From JBFXCS01 sp050181915 (GTDB taxonomy: Bacteria; Actinomycetota; Thermoleophilia; Miltoncostaeales; Miltoncostaeaceae): a DNA stretch of 64,000 nt. This document shows, piece by piece, positions 27,363 through 35,824 of this stretch; the stretch's first letter is position 1; every line of letters starts with the position of its first letter. Made by a program: the position numbers and the translations under genes. The notes under the pieces were generated by a model, which was given only the letters and a program-made list of their open reading frames with translations, searched no databases and was not told where the DNA came from. The stretch spans positions 248,001 to 312,000 of the forward strand of contig JBFXCS010000003.1 in NCBI GenBank assembly GCA_050181915.1, written 5' to 3'.

Positions 27363-28691
27363 CTACCGCAGCCGGTAGGCGGCCGACCTCACCTTCTTCG
27401 TGCCGGTCAGGTCCTTGACCGTCATCCTGATCCGGGCGGTGGCCCGCCGGTCGCGCCGCAGGGCGGCGACGACGACGTCGGTGCCGCGCTCGGTGGGCGC
27501 GATATTGGCCGTGAAGAGGTCCGGGTAGTTCAGCCGGAAGCGCTCGGTCACCAGCCGGATCTTGCGGCCGCCGGTGGTGATGGTCCCGGTGAGGGTCACC
27601 GCGCAGGGCCGGTCGCAGCTGATCCTCGGCTGGACCGCGAACTCCTCGCGGAAGTCCTGGATCTTCGGGCCCGCCAGGCGGATGGTGAGCGACTCGCCCG
27701 GATCCTTGGCGAAGTTGCTGCAGGGCGGCGCCGTGGGGCCGAACCGCTGGATGCGGAAGTTGCCGGTGTCGGCGACGTAGGCGGCGCCGCGGCAGTCGGC
27801 GGCCACCGCGCCGGGCGAGGTGAACTGGCCGGGCTGCCCGCCGGGCGCGCCGCCCACGGGCGCGACGAACGCCCCCGCGGCGGTGAACTGCTGCACGCGG
27901 GAGAGGCGCGCGTCGGTGGCGTAGAGCGTGTCGCCCGCGACCGCCACCCCGGACACCGACGAGAACGCGCCCGGCCCTGTGCCGTCGCCGCCGAAGGCGC
28001 CGACGATCGCCCCGGACGGGTCGACGATCGCGACGCCGTAGCTCGCGGCGAGGTAGAGCCGGCCGTCGCCCCCCGCCGCGATGTCGCCGGTGGGCGACAG
28101 GGTCTGGGTGTAGCCGTCGGCGTCGGCGGGGAAGGAGACCACCGTCTCGCCGGCCGGCTGGCCGCCGAGGGTGAACAGCCCGAGCCGGTCGTTGCCGCCG
28201 TCGGCCACCACCAGCAGGCCGCGCCCGTCGACGACCATGCCGCCGATCGACGCGCTGATCTGGCCCGGGCCGGAGCCGCCGCTCGCGAAGGCGCCCTGGA
28301 ACTTGCCCTTGCCGGTCCAGATGCTGATGCGGGTGCGCTCGCCGCCCTCGGCCACGTAGACCAGCCCCTGGGGGGAGATCGCGAGCGCCAGCGGCTCGGA
28401 GATCAGGTTCGGCCGGTCGAGCGGCCGGACGTCGTCGTCGGAGGAGCCGCCCCACTGGCGCACCAGCTTGCCGTTGGGCAGGAACTTCTGCACCCGCCCC
28501 TCGCCGTACGTCCCGTCCGGCTCGTCGAGCACGTACACGTAGCCGCGGGCGTCGGTGGCGACGTCGATGATCTCGCCGAACCTCCCCGGGTCATCCCCCT
28601 TGCCTCCCCAGATGCCCGCCTGGGCGGCGGCGACGGCGGGCAGGGCGAACAGGCCGCAGGCAGCGGCGCACAGGATCGCGCGCATCCTCAT
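27363..28691 (-). CDS. Secreted NHL-repeat beta-propeller protein
   Basis: 442 residues with a signal peptide (residues 1-24, AILCAAACGLFALPAVAAAQ). Five or six NHL-like blades follow, e.g. DVATDARGYVYVLDEPDG, ALAISPQGLVYVAEGG, GVAVAGDTLYATDARLSRVQ, AVAADCRGAAYVADTGNFRI. The last ~140 residues form a separate beta-rich domain with CDRPCAVTLTG. Its ATG overlaps the stop of the upstream propeller gene (ATGA), so the two are coupled. Ligand unknown. Confidence 0.8.
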   Translation of the reverse strand: MRMRAILCAAACGLFALPAVAAAQAGIWGGKGDDPGRFGEIIDVATDARGYVYVLDEPDGTYGEGRVQKFLPNGKLVRQWGGSSDDDVRPLDRPNLISEPLALAISPQGLVYVAEGGERTRISIWTGKGKFQGAFASGGSGPGQISASIGGMVVDGRGLLVVADGGNDRLGLFTLGGQPAGETVVSFPADADGYTQTLSPTGDIAAGGDGRLYLAASYGVAIVDPSGAIVGAFGGDGTGPGAFSSVSGVAVAGDTLYATDARLSRVQQFTAAGAFVAPVGGAPGGQPGQFTSPGAVAADCRGAAYVADTGNFRIQRFGPTAPPCSNFAKDPGESLTIRLAGPKIQDFREEFAVQPRISCDRPCAVTLTGTITTGGRKIRLVTERFRLNYPDLFTANIAPTERGTDVVVAALRRDRRATARIRMTVKDLTGTKKVRSAAYRLR

Positions 28692-30199
28692 CGGGCGAGC
28701 CCCCAGGAGTTGGTCGAGATCGTCACCTTCTGCTTGATCAGGCGCGGCTTGCCGCCCGTGATCGGGACGACCAGGAGGTTTTCGTTGCGGTTGAAGGCGA
28801 TCTGCTTCCCGTCCGGGGAGAAGGTCGGGTTGGTGTCGGCCGTGCCCTTCGTCACCGCGCGTATGAGGCGGCCGGTGGCAGGCGCGAAGAGCAGGATCTG
28901 CCCCTTGTACTTGGCGTAGGTGTCGTCGTGCGGCGGCGACGGCTCGGCGATGACGGCCAGGTAGCGGCCGTCGGGCGACGTGGCCGGCTGGGACAGGACC
29001 CTGCCGTCGACCTTTGCGATCGCGCGCGAGCACTCGCCGTCCGGGTCGAGCGCGCAGATGTACTGATCCTGGTTGCGCGAGTCCTCGGTGCCCTTGGCGT
29101 AGAGGATCTCGTCGCGCCACCAGGCGATGTCGGCCACGTCCTGGGCGATGCCCTTCGACTTCGCCTCGCCGGTGGAGCGCAGGCTGATCGCGGGGCCGTT
29201 GACGTAGATGCAGTTGTAGTACGGGTAGGTGGTGCAGATCGGACGGGTGTAGGTGTAAGCGGTCGTGATCGACCGCCCGTCGGCCCGCACCACCGGGGAG
29301 TGCTCGCCCTCCTCCCACACGCGCTGGATGCGCCCGTCGCGGGCCGCGCGGTACACGATCCCCTTCTTGTCGACGGTCCGGTAGAAGGCCATCACGCCGC
29401 CGGCCTGCGAGACCGTCGGGTCCTCGAAGGCCTGGTCCTTCTTGGCGCTCTTCAGCACCCGCACGCTGCGCCGGCTCACCGGATCGATGCGGCACACCGA
29501 GTAGCGGCACATGCCGTAGATGTAGGAGCGCCCCGGCCGGTTCAGCTTCGGCACGTTGCGGATCGCGCGGAAGGCCGGCCCGAAGCGCCCCACCTTGTTG
29601 GTGAAGGTCTCCGCCACGGGCGGAGGCTCCGGAGCCGGCGGAGGCGGCGGCGGGGGCGGCGGCGGCTCCGGCCTGACCCAGCCGTCGAGGGGGTCGATCT
29701 CGGCCGAGTCGATCGCGTCGCCGTCGCCGTCGAGGGTCGCGACGAACAGGCAGCCGGCCTGGTCGCCGAGGTTGCCGGAGATGCTCATGGTGACCACCGC
29801 CCCGGCGTTCGAGCGGGTGCCCGCGATCGGCGCGGTCGAGCCGTCCGCCCGCGTCAGCTCCGCGGTGAGGGGCGCGGAGCCGGAGGCGAGCGGCGCGGTC
29901 GCCACCATGCGGGGGTCGACGCAGTCGTCGAAGCGGTCGCGGGCGCGCAGCACGAAGCCGATCGCGTTCGTCCCGCCGGCGGGCGGCGCCGCCCCGAGCG
30001 TCACGGTGACCGTGGTGGCGCCACCGGTGTCGTGGCCGACCGAGACGCCCCGGATGTCGGCGGAGGCGGGGCTCTCGCCGGCCGGGTCCGTGACGGTCCC
30101 GCTCTGGACGCTCGCGGCGGCGATCGCGGGGAACGCGAGCGCGGCGACGGCGGCGAGGGCGCCGAAGCGCCTCAGCACCGCCGGGGATGGGGATGGCAT
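28688..30199 (-). CDS. Secreted TolB-like (PD40) beta-propeller protein
   Basis: 503 residues from the ATG at 30199 with AGGAG upstream; homology and the signal peptide (RRFGALAAVAALAFPAIAAA) start there. Residues ~30-165 are a beta domain resembling calx-beta/DUF-type surface modules, followed by a run of ten prolines and then a propeller with PD40 signatures SPDGRYLAVIAE and SPDGKQIAFNRNENLLVV. Probably a cell-surface binding protein; partner and ligand unknown. Coupled to the NHL protein. Confidence 0.8.
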   Translation of the reverse strand: MPSPSPAVLRRFGALAAVAALAFPAIAAASVQSGTVTDPAGESPASADIRGVSVGHDTGGATTVTVTLGAAPPAGGTNAIGFVLRARDRFDDCVDPRMVATAPLASGSAPLTAELTRADGSTAPIAGTRSNAGAVVTMSISGNLGDQAGCLFVATLDGDGDAIDSAEIDPLDGWVRPEPPPPPPPPPPAPEPPPVAETFTNKVGRFGPAFRAIRNVPKLNRPGRSYIYGMCRYSVCRIDPVSRRSVRVLKSAKKDQAFEDPTVSQAGGVMAFYRTVDKKGIVYRAARDGRIQRVWEEGEHSPVVRADGRSITTAYTYTRPICTTYPYYNCIYVNGPAISLRSTGEAKSKGIAQDVADIAWWRDEILYAKGTEDSRNQDQYICALDPDGECSRAIAKVDGRVLSQPATSPDGRYLAVIAEPSPPHDDTYAKYKGQILLFAPATGRLIRAVTKGTADTNPTFSPDGKQIAFNRNENLLVVPITGGKPRLIKQKVTISTNSWGLAR

Positions 30200-30255
30200 G
30201 CGGGGATCTCCTGGCGGGCTGCGGGGGACGAGCCGTGACCGGACGCGGCCAGAGC

Positions 30256-30261
30256 ACGTTA
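30256..30261 (-). promoter_or_regulatory. Candidate -10 box for the propeller operon
   Basis: TAACGT read leftward, about 57 bases before the ATG at 30199, inside the 235-base gap 30200-30434. It matches the rpoB -10 candidate exactly, but no convincing -35 is visible. I see nothing else that is clear in this gap. Confidence 0.3.
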
Positions 30262-30434
30262 GCCGTGCAGCCGGCGGAACCGGCATGGGCGTGTGACGAC
30301 GGCCACACGCCGCGGACGGGGCGGGACGCTCCGCCGCGGGAACGTCAGCGAACCGCCCCGGCCGCGGTGGCCGGTGCGGCTCGCTCATGCGCGGTCGTGG
30401 CGCTCCCTCCGGGGCGGTGCCGCGCGACCGCCGA

Positions 30435-30863
30435 TCAGCCGGCGCTCGCGACCTTCCGCCAGGAGATCTTCAGCGTCAGGCTCATCGGCCGGTCGCTGCG
30501 GTTGGCGAACCGGAACGTCCAGGCGCGGCCCGCCGGGGTGGCGGGCGTCGTGATGCCGCTGCAGATGAGCGAGCCGGCGGCGCCCTGGCAGGCGTCCTCG
30601 ACCATCGGCCCCGGCGCCCGCAGCACCGTGAAGGCCGAGCCCCCGGAGCGCTTCTGGGTGAGCACGAAGTTCTTGTCCCCGTCGCTCGCGACGCGGACGT
30701 TGAAGGCGAACTCCCCCTTCGGCACCGTCCCCACCGTCAGGGAGGTGGCGGAGTTGGCCGGGACCTGCGTGGTGAGCGTGAACTTCGACGGCTGGGCCTG
30801 GGCGAGCGCCGGCAGGGCGAGCGCGCCGGCGGCGGCGCAGGCGACGAGGGTGCGTGTGCGCAT
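30435..30863 (-). CDS. Secreted protein of unknown function
   Basis: 142 residues, ATG with GGAGGAGG upstream. Signal peptide residues 1-23 (ACAAAGALALPALAQAQP). The mature part is beta-rich with two cysteines (ACQG and ICSG) that may pair, and a C-terminal WTFRFANRSDRPMSLTLKI strand pattern. No family recognised. Divergent from the Tim44-like gene. Confidence 0.65.
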   Translation of the reverse strand: MRTRTLVACAAAGALALPALAQAQPSKFTLTTQVPANSATSLTVGTVPKGEFAFNVRVASDGDKNFVLTQKRSGGSAFTVLRAPGPMVEDACQGAAGSLICSGITTPATPAGRAWTFRFANRSDRPMSLTLKISWRKVASAG

Positions 30864-30920
30864 GGTGTGCGCCTCCTCCGGGTTCGGCGGTGAGGGGGAC
30901 GAGCGTACGCCGCGCGCCCG

Positions 30921-30926
30921 TAAGCT
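30921..30926 (+). promoter_or_regulatory. -10 box of a leaderless promoter
   Basis: TAAGCT followed by six bases and the ATG at 30933; no Shine-Dalgarno is present. Confidence 0.45.
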
Positions 30927-30932
30927 GCAGCC

Positions 30933-31589
30933 ATGGGGTTGATCCGCCGTCTCTTCGGCGGCGACGAGGCCGCGGCGCAGGAGCGCGGCGGCGACGTCGC
31001 CGCGACGCTCGACGCCCTCGCCGGGATGGAGCCCTGGTGGTCGTCGGAGGCCCTGCGGCGCAGGGTGCGCGACGTGTTCTTCGCCGTGCAGCGCTCGTGG
31101 ATCGAGCGCGACCCGGAGCTCGCCGCCGACGCCATGACGGCGCAGCTGCTGGCCCGCCAGCGGCTGCGCATCGAGGGCCTGGTGCGTCAGCACCGCGTGC
31201 ACATGCTGGAGAACCCGCTCATCGAGGACCTCGACTTCGTCGACGCCGCCGAGGCGCCCGAGCCGCGCGTCACGGCGCGGCTGCGGATCAGCATGGTCGA
31301 GACCATCCGCGACTCGCGCGACGGCGCGCTCGTCGCCGGCCGGCCGCTCGAGAAGCTGGAGCGGGTCGAGTACTGGGTGTTCACCCGCGGCGGCGGCGCC
31401 TGGCTGCTGGCCGACGTCGAGGCCGAGGGCGAGGGCGGCCGCCACCTGGTGGCCCCGCTGGTGAGCGAGCGCTACGCGGAGCTGTCGCCCGAGTCGGTGC
31501 TGCGCGAGCGGTACGCGCGCGAGGAGATCACGCTGGAGCGGTTCGAGGCCGAGATGGCCCGCCTGCTGCGCAGCGAGCCGGGGTACTGA
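30933..31589 (+). CDS. Tim44-like domain protein with C-terminal SHOCT-like motif
   Basis: 218 residues. Residues ~35-170 resemble the Tim44-like/NTF2-fold domain (AVQRSWIERDPELAADAMTA, then ENPLIEDLDFVDAAE and YWVFTRGGGAWLLADVE). Residues ~190-215 (VLRERYAREEITLERFEAEM) match a SHOCT helix pair. No transmembrane segment is seen. Bacterial Tim44-like proteins are often tied to membrane stress or secretion, but the role here is unknown. Confidence 0.65.
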   Translation: MGLIRRLFGGDEAAAQERGGDVAATLDALAGMEPWWSSEALRRRVRDVFFAVQRSWIERDPELAADAMTAQLLARQRLRIEGLVRQHRVHMLENPLIEDLDFVDAAEAPEPRVTARLRISMVETIRDSRDGALVAGRPLEKLERVEYWVFTRGGGAWLLADVEAEGEGGRHLVAPLVSERYAELSPESVLRERYAREEITLERFEAEMARLLRSEPGY

Positions 31590-31605
31590 GCGGCCGCCGC
31601 CCGGC

Positions 31606-32349
31606 TCAGGGACCCGCGGCCGGTTCCGCGGGCACGGGCCGCTCGGCGCCGGCCGGCTCCTCCAGCAGGCTCCACGCCACCGTCACCTGGCGCCCCTCGA
31701 CCGTGACCTCGCCGCGCCCGCGCATCCTGCCGAACGCGATGGTGACGGCCTCGCGCGAGGCCCCCACCAGCAGCGCCCACTGGGAGTGGGTGAGCTCGAC
31801 CGGGATGACGACGCCCTCGCGGCGCGTGCGCCCGATGCGCCCGGCCAGCTGGCGCAGGCGCGCGCGCAGGCGGTCCTCCACGCGCATCTCGCCCAGCACC
31901 ACCGACACCTCGCGGAGCATCCCGATGCGTTCGGTGAACACCTCCGCCAGGTTGCGGCCCAGCCGCGGGTGGCGGGCGATGAGCGCTTCGAGGGCCGACG
32001 CGGCGACCGGGGACACCGCGGCGTCCTCGATGGCGTCGACGCGCGGCGGCAGGCAGTCGCCCAGGCTGGAGTAGACCGCCCCCGCCTCCAGCAGGGCGAT
32101 GATCACGTCGTGGCCCGAGAGGGTCCGCTCGAACACGGCGAGCCGGCCCTCCCGCACCACGAACAGGTGGTCCCGCCGCCTTAGCTCCGGGGGCGGCGGG
32201 AACCCGTAGGTCCATCGCACCACCGGCAGGCGCCGGTCGAGCACGGCCAGCGCATCGTCGGGCAGGCCGGCGAAGACGTTCACCCGGCTCAGCCGTATCA
32301 GCCCCGGCACCAGCGCCGGCAGCGCGCCCGCCTCGATCACGTCGCTCAT
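31606..32349 (-). CDS. Crp/Fnr-family transcriptional regulator
   Basis: 247 residues. Cyclic-nucleotide-binding-like beta domain at ~20-140 (LFVVREGRLAVFERTLSGHD), dimerisation helix at ~140-170, and a winged helix with PVELTHSQWALLVGASREAV. The phosphate-binding Arg/Ser cassette of cAMP receptors is not evident and no Fnr-type Cys set is present, so the signal is unknown. Divergent from the ClC gene across 176 bases. Confidence 0.85.
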   Translation of the reverse strand: MSDVIEAGALPALVPGLIRLSRVNVFAGLPDDALAVLDRRLPVVRWTYGFPPPPELRRRDHLFVVREGRLAVFERTLSGHDVIIALLEAGAVYSSLGDCLPPRVDAIEDAAVSPVAASALEALIARHPRLGRNLAEVFTERIGMLREVSVVLGEMRVEDRLRARLRQLAGRIGRTRREGVVIPVELTHSQWALLVGASREAVTIAFGRMRGRGEVTVEGRQVTVAWSLLEEPAGAERPVPAEPAAGP

Positions 32350-32525
32350 GTGCCACGCCTCGTCTCCGGCACCTCGTTCCGGTGATCATGTCCCTTCGGG
32401 GCGGCGCCTGGCCAGGCGGGCGTCGCCGCCGGGGTCGCCCCCACCTCCCGGCGCCCCCAGGCGAGACGGCCGTTCCGATGCAACCTCCGGCCGCGGCCCC
32501 CTCCCCCGCCTGCACAGACTGACCT

Positions 32526-34307
32526 GTGGAATCGCGCGTCCAGGGTGACTTCACCGCCACCCCCGCGATGCTGCGGCTGGTGGCGCTGGCGGTGCCGATC
32601 GGCTGCGTGGGAGCCCTCGTCGCCGTCGCCCTGCTCGACCTGATCGGGCTGATCACCAACGCCCTCTACCACGGCCGCCTCGGCACCTCCCTCAGCGCCC
32701 CCGACGGCCGGGCGCTCTGGGGCGCGGCCGCGCTGCTGCCGGTCGCCGGGGGCCTCGTGATCGGCGCGATGGCCCGCTTCGGGTCGGAGCAGATCCGCGG
32801 CCACGGGATACCGGAGGCGATGGAGAACATCCTGGTGCGCGGCAGCCGCGTGCAGCCGCGCCTGGCGGTGCTCAAGCCGATCTCGAGCGCCGTGAGCATC
32901 GGCACCGGCGGCCCCTTCGGCGCGGAGGGCCCGATCATCCTCACCGGCGGGGCGCTGGGCTCGCTGGTCGGGCAGTTCCTCACCCTCAGCGCCGCGGAGC
33001 GCAAGACGCTGCTCGTCGCCGGCGCCGCCGCCGGGATGAGCGGCGTCTTCGGCACGCCGGCGGCGGCGGTGATGCTGGGGGTCGAGCTGCTGCTGTTCGA
33101 GTGGAAGCCGCGCTCGATGGTGCCGGTCGCGGTAGCCGCCGCCGTGGCGGCCGCGGTCCGGATGAGGCTCGCCGACGCCGACCTGATCGGCGCGGCGCCG
33201 CTCTTCCCCGTGCCCGCCCACGGGGCACCGGACGAGCGGGCGCTGCTCTCGGCCCTCGTCATCGGCGTCGCGGGCGGGCTGCTGGCCTGGCTGCTGACCG
33301 CGGCGGTGTACGGGGCCGAGGACCTGTTCCGCCGCCTGCCGCTCCACTGGGCGTGGTGGCCGGCGATCGGCGGCGCCGTCGTCGGCCTGGGCGGCCTGAT
33401 CGAGCCGCGGGCGCTGGGCGTGGGCTACGCCAGCCTGCACGCCGAGCTGGTGGGCGGGCTGGCGATCGGGGCCCTGCTCTCCCTGCTGTTGGTGAAGCTC
33501 GTCGTCTGGTCGGTGGCCCTGGGCTCGGGCACGAGCGGCGGCATCCTGGCGCCGCTCCTCATCATGGGCGCCGCCCTGGGCGGGGTCGTCGGCACCGCCC
33601 TGCCCGGGGGCGGCCCCTCCCAGTGGGCGCTGCTCGGGATGACGGCGACGATGGCCGGGGTGATGCGCTCGCCGTTCACCTCCGTCCTGTTCGCGCTGGA
33701 GCTGACGCGCGACCTGGACGCGCTGCTGCCCCTGCTCGTCGCGGCGACGGCGGCGCACGCGGTCAGCGTCCTGGTGCTGCGGCGCTCGATCCTCACCGAG
33801 AAGGTCGCGCGCCGGGGCGTGCACGTGTCGCGCGAGTACGCCGTCGACCCCCTCGAGGCGCTGCACGCCGAGGAGGTGATGCTCGCCCGGCCGATCGCGC
33901 TGCGGGCCGGGAGCCCGGTCGCGGACGCGCTCGATCGCCTCGGCGCGCCGGACGCGCGGCGGCAGCGGCTCTACCCGGTCGTGGACGACGCGGGCCGGCT
34001 CCGCGGCGTCGTGACCTGGGGGGACCTGTCCGGCGCCGACGCCGGCGCGCCGGTCGGCGAGGTCGCCCGACCCGCGGTGGCGGCCCTGGCGGACGAGCCG
34101 CTGCGGGCCGTCGCGGACCGCATGGTGGCCGGCGGCGTGGGCGCGGTGCCCGTCGTGGGGCGCCGCGACGGGATGCTGCGCGGGCTGCTGACCGAAGCCG
34201 CCCTGATGGGGGCGCGCGTCCGCCTGCTGGAGGAGGAGCGCGATCGGCGGGTCGTGCTGGGCGCGCGGGCCCGGGCCCGCGCGCCGTCCGGGGCCGGACG
34301 GCGGTGA
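32526..34307 (+). CDS. ClC chloride channel/antiporter with CBS domains
   Basis: 593 residues, GTG start. Membrane part ~15-420 with filter motifs GHGIPEAM, GPFGAEGPIIL and GSGTSGGILAPLL. The gating Glu (E134 in GAEGP) and a second Glu in LLLFEWKP, aligned by eye to the proton glutamate, are both kept, which suggests Cl-/H+ exchange. The C terminus holds two CBS modules (~450-575) that could sense nucleotides. Neighbouring Crp-like regulator is divergent. Confidence 0.9.
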   Translation: MESRVQGDFTATPAMLRLVALAVPIGCVGALVAVALLDLIGLITNALYHGRLGTSLSAPDGRALWGAAALLPVAGGLVIGAMARFGSEQIRGHGIPEAMENILVRGSRVQPRLAVLKPISSAVSIGTGGPFGAEGPIILTGGALGSLVGQFLTLSAAERKTLLVAGAAAGMSGVFGTPAAAVMLGVELLLFEWKPRSMVPVAVAAAVAAAVRMRLADADLIGAAPLFPVPAHGAPDERALLSALVIGVAGGLLAWLLTAAVYGAEDLFRRLPLHWAWWPAIGGAVVGLGGLIEPRALGVGYASLHAELVGGLAIGALLSLLLVKLVVWSVALGSGTSGGILAPLLIMGAALGGVVGTALPGGGPSQWALLGMTATMAGVMRSPFTSVLFALELTRDLDALLPLLVAATAAHAVSVLVLRRSILTEKVARRGVHVSREYAVDPLEALHAEEVMLARPIALRAGSPVADALDRLGAPDARRQRLYPVVDDAGRLRGVVTWGDLSGADAGAPVGEVARPAVAALADEPLRAVADRMVAGGVGAVPVVGRRDGMLRGLLTEAALMGARVRLLEEERDRRVVLGARARARAPSGAGRR

Positions 34308-34331
34308 CACCGGGCGCGGCAGCGCCGCTCG

Positions 34332-34922
34332 TCATCGTGGATCTCCTCCCGCGGCGAGGGAGCGGAGGCCGGCGTCGAGCATGTCGAGCACGACCTCGAA
34401 GCTGGCGTCCACATCGGCAGGCAGGCCGAACCCGCCCAGCCGCTCGATCGCGACGAACCCGTGCACGGCGCTGCGGAGGGTCCGGGCGGCGTGGATGCAG
34501 TCGTCGCCGGTGAGGTCGTAGCCGCGCAGGACGTCCAGCAGAAGGCCGACGAGCCGGTCGCCGAGCTCGGCGAACTCGCGCTCGGCGGGATCGGCGCGGT
34601 CGGGGGCGCGCTGGATGGCCGCGTACCGGCCGGGGTGGCGGTGGGCGTAGCCGCGCACGGCCCGGCAGCACTCCCGCAGCGCGTCCGGCCCCGAGCGGCC
34701 GACGGTGGCGGCCGAGACCGCGTCGATCAGGCCGCGCACGCCGAGCACGGCCAGCTCCCGCTGGACGCCGCCGAGACCGTCGACGTGCTTGTACAGCGAC
34801 GGGACGCGGATCCCGAGCCGATCGGCGAGCGCGGCCAGGGTCAGCGAATCCAGGCCGGAGCGGTCGGCCAGGTCGGCGGCCTCGGCGACCACGCGGTCGG
34901 CGGTGAGCCCGGCGCGCGGCAC
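34332..34922 (-). CDS. TetR-family regulator
   Basis: 196 residues, GTG start one base after the hydrolase stop. N-terminal helix-turn-helix LTLAALADRLGIRVPSLYKH; the C-terminal half (HRHPGRYAAIQRAPD, CIHAARTLRSAVHGFVAIE) is the WHG/TetR_C_33-type ligand domain. It is the likely ligand of the paired operator at 35742-35790 upstream of its operon. Confidence 0.87.
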   Translation of the reverse strand: MPRAGLTADRVVAEAADLADRSGLDSLTLAALADRLGIRVPSLYKHVDGLGGVQRELAVLGVRGLIDAVSAATVGRSGPDALRECCRAVRGYAHRHPGRYAAIQRAPDRADPAEREFAELGDRLVGLLLDVLRGYDLTGDDCIHAARTLRSAVHGFVAIERLGGFGLPADVDASFEVVLDMLDAGLRSLAAGGDPR

Positions 34923-34923
34923 G

Positions 34924-35730
34924 TCAGCCCAGCCCGCGCACGAAGTCGATCACCGCGGGGGCGACGACGTCGACGCGCTCGTAGTGCGGGTAGTGGCCGG
35001 CCTCCGGCACCATCAGCACCGTCGTCTCGCCGCCGGCGCGTTCGGCGATGTACCGCGCCTCGGCCGCCGGGTCGGGGAAGTCGGGGTCGACCTCGCCCAT
35101 CACGACGAGCACGGGGCATGTGACGTCCGGCAGCGCGATGTCGGCGGGAGCGTGCGTCGAGGCCATCATCCCGCGCACGGCGTCGAACCGGCCGGGTTCG
35201 GCGAGGTTGGCCATCAGCTCGGCCCTCCGGGCGGCGAACGTGTCGGGCCTGTGCGGGCCGAAGAAGCTGGGCCACGCGAACCGCCACAGCACCCGCCCGA
35301 TCCCCGGCCTGCTCGCGAGCCAGGAGAGGATCCGCTTGACGAGGTTGGGCTGCGGATCCCGCACGAACGGCCCGGTGACGACGAGCGCCGCCACCCTCTC
35401 CGGGTGCCGGGCCGCGGCGAGGATCGCGGCGTCGGCGCTGAAGCTGTTGCCGACCAGCACGACCGGCTCGTCGCTGAGGTGCGCGGCCACCGCCAGCATG
35501 TCCTCCGCGACGTCGGCCCCGGTGTAGCGGGGCCAGCCGACGCTCGTCTCGCCGTGCCCCCGAAGGTCCGTGGTGGCCGCCCGCAGCCCGGCGCCGGCCA
35601 GCCGGTCGGCGAGCTCACGGAAGGTGCTGCGCAGGTCGCCGAAGCCGGGCGAGCAGAGCACGAGCCGCCCGGTGCCGGTCACGTCGTAGCTGAGCCAGCC
35701 GGCCGGCCGGTCGAGGATCATGGTCGACAT
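34924..35730 (-). CDS. Alpha/beta hydrolase
   Basis: 268 residues from the ATG at 35730, which has GGGAAGG upstream; an ATG at 35757 lies inside the operator and is less likely. Strand-loop CSPGFGDLRSTF forms the oxyanion region, the nucleophile Ser is in LVGNSFSADAA (G-x-S-x-S instead of G-x-S-x-G), the acid is probably in VVMGEVDPDFPDP, and His is in VPEAGHYPHYE. A lipase/esterase-like enzyme of unknown substrate, in an operon with its presumed TetR regulator. Confidence 0.88.
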   Translation of the reverse strand: MSTMILDRPAGWLSYDVTGTGRLVLCSPGFGDLRSTFRELADRLAGAGLRAATTDLRGHGETSVGWPRYTGADVAEDMLAVAAHLSDEPVVLVGNSFSADAAILAAARHPERVAALVVTGPFVRDPQPNLVKRILSWLASRPGIGRVLWRFAWPSFFGPHRPDTFAARRAELMANLAEPGRFDAVRGMMASTHAPADIALPDVTCPVLVVMGEVDPDFPDPAAEARYIAERAGGETTVLMVPEAGHYPHYERVDVVAPAVIDFVRGLG

Positions 35731-35741
35731 CGCGTTGCCTT

Positions 35742-35790
35742 CCCTCGGTAGCCTCATGGCTAATATTATTAGCCATGAGGCTACCGAGGG
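35742..35790. promoter_or_regulatory. Perfect 49-base palindrome with two operator-like boxes
   Basis: 24-base arms are exactly complementary around one central base. Each arm itself holds a dyad, TAGCCtcatGGCTA at 35749-35762 and TAGCCatgaGGCTA at 35770-35783, with centres 21 bases (two helical turns) apart. The AT-rich centre can serve as a -10 (TAATAT) for the hydrolase-TetR operon. Best read as a double TetR operator over the promoter; it could also act as a fold-back terminator for the upstream monooxygenase gene. Confidence 0.75.
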
Positions 35791-35824
35791 TCAACACCGG
35801 GTCCTTCGCCCGAGAGCGCTGGAA

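Noticed and set aside
27363..30308. A 981-codon minus-strand frame joining two genes
   Set aside because: Only its downstream part (27363-28691) is protein-like. The upstream part is a shadow of the TolB-like gene in another frame; the overlap is four bases, not a fusion.
35761..35820. Short plus-strand frame starting in the palindrome (MRLPRVNTG...)
   Set aside because: Only 17 codons and explained by the inverted repeat, which duplicates the sequence of the hydrolase side; no separate gene is supported.
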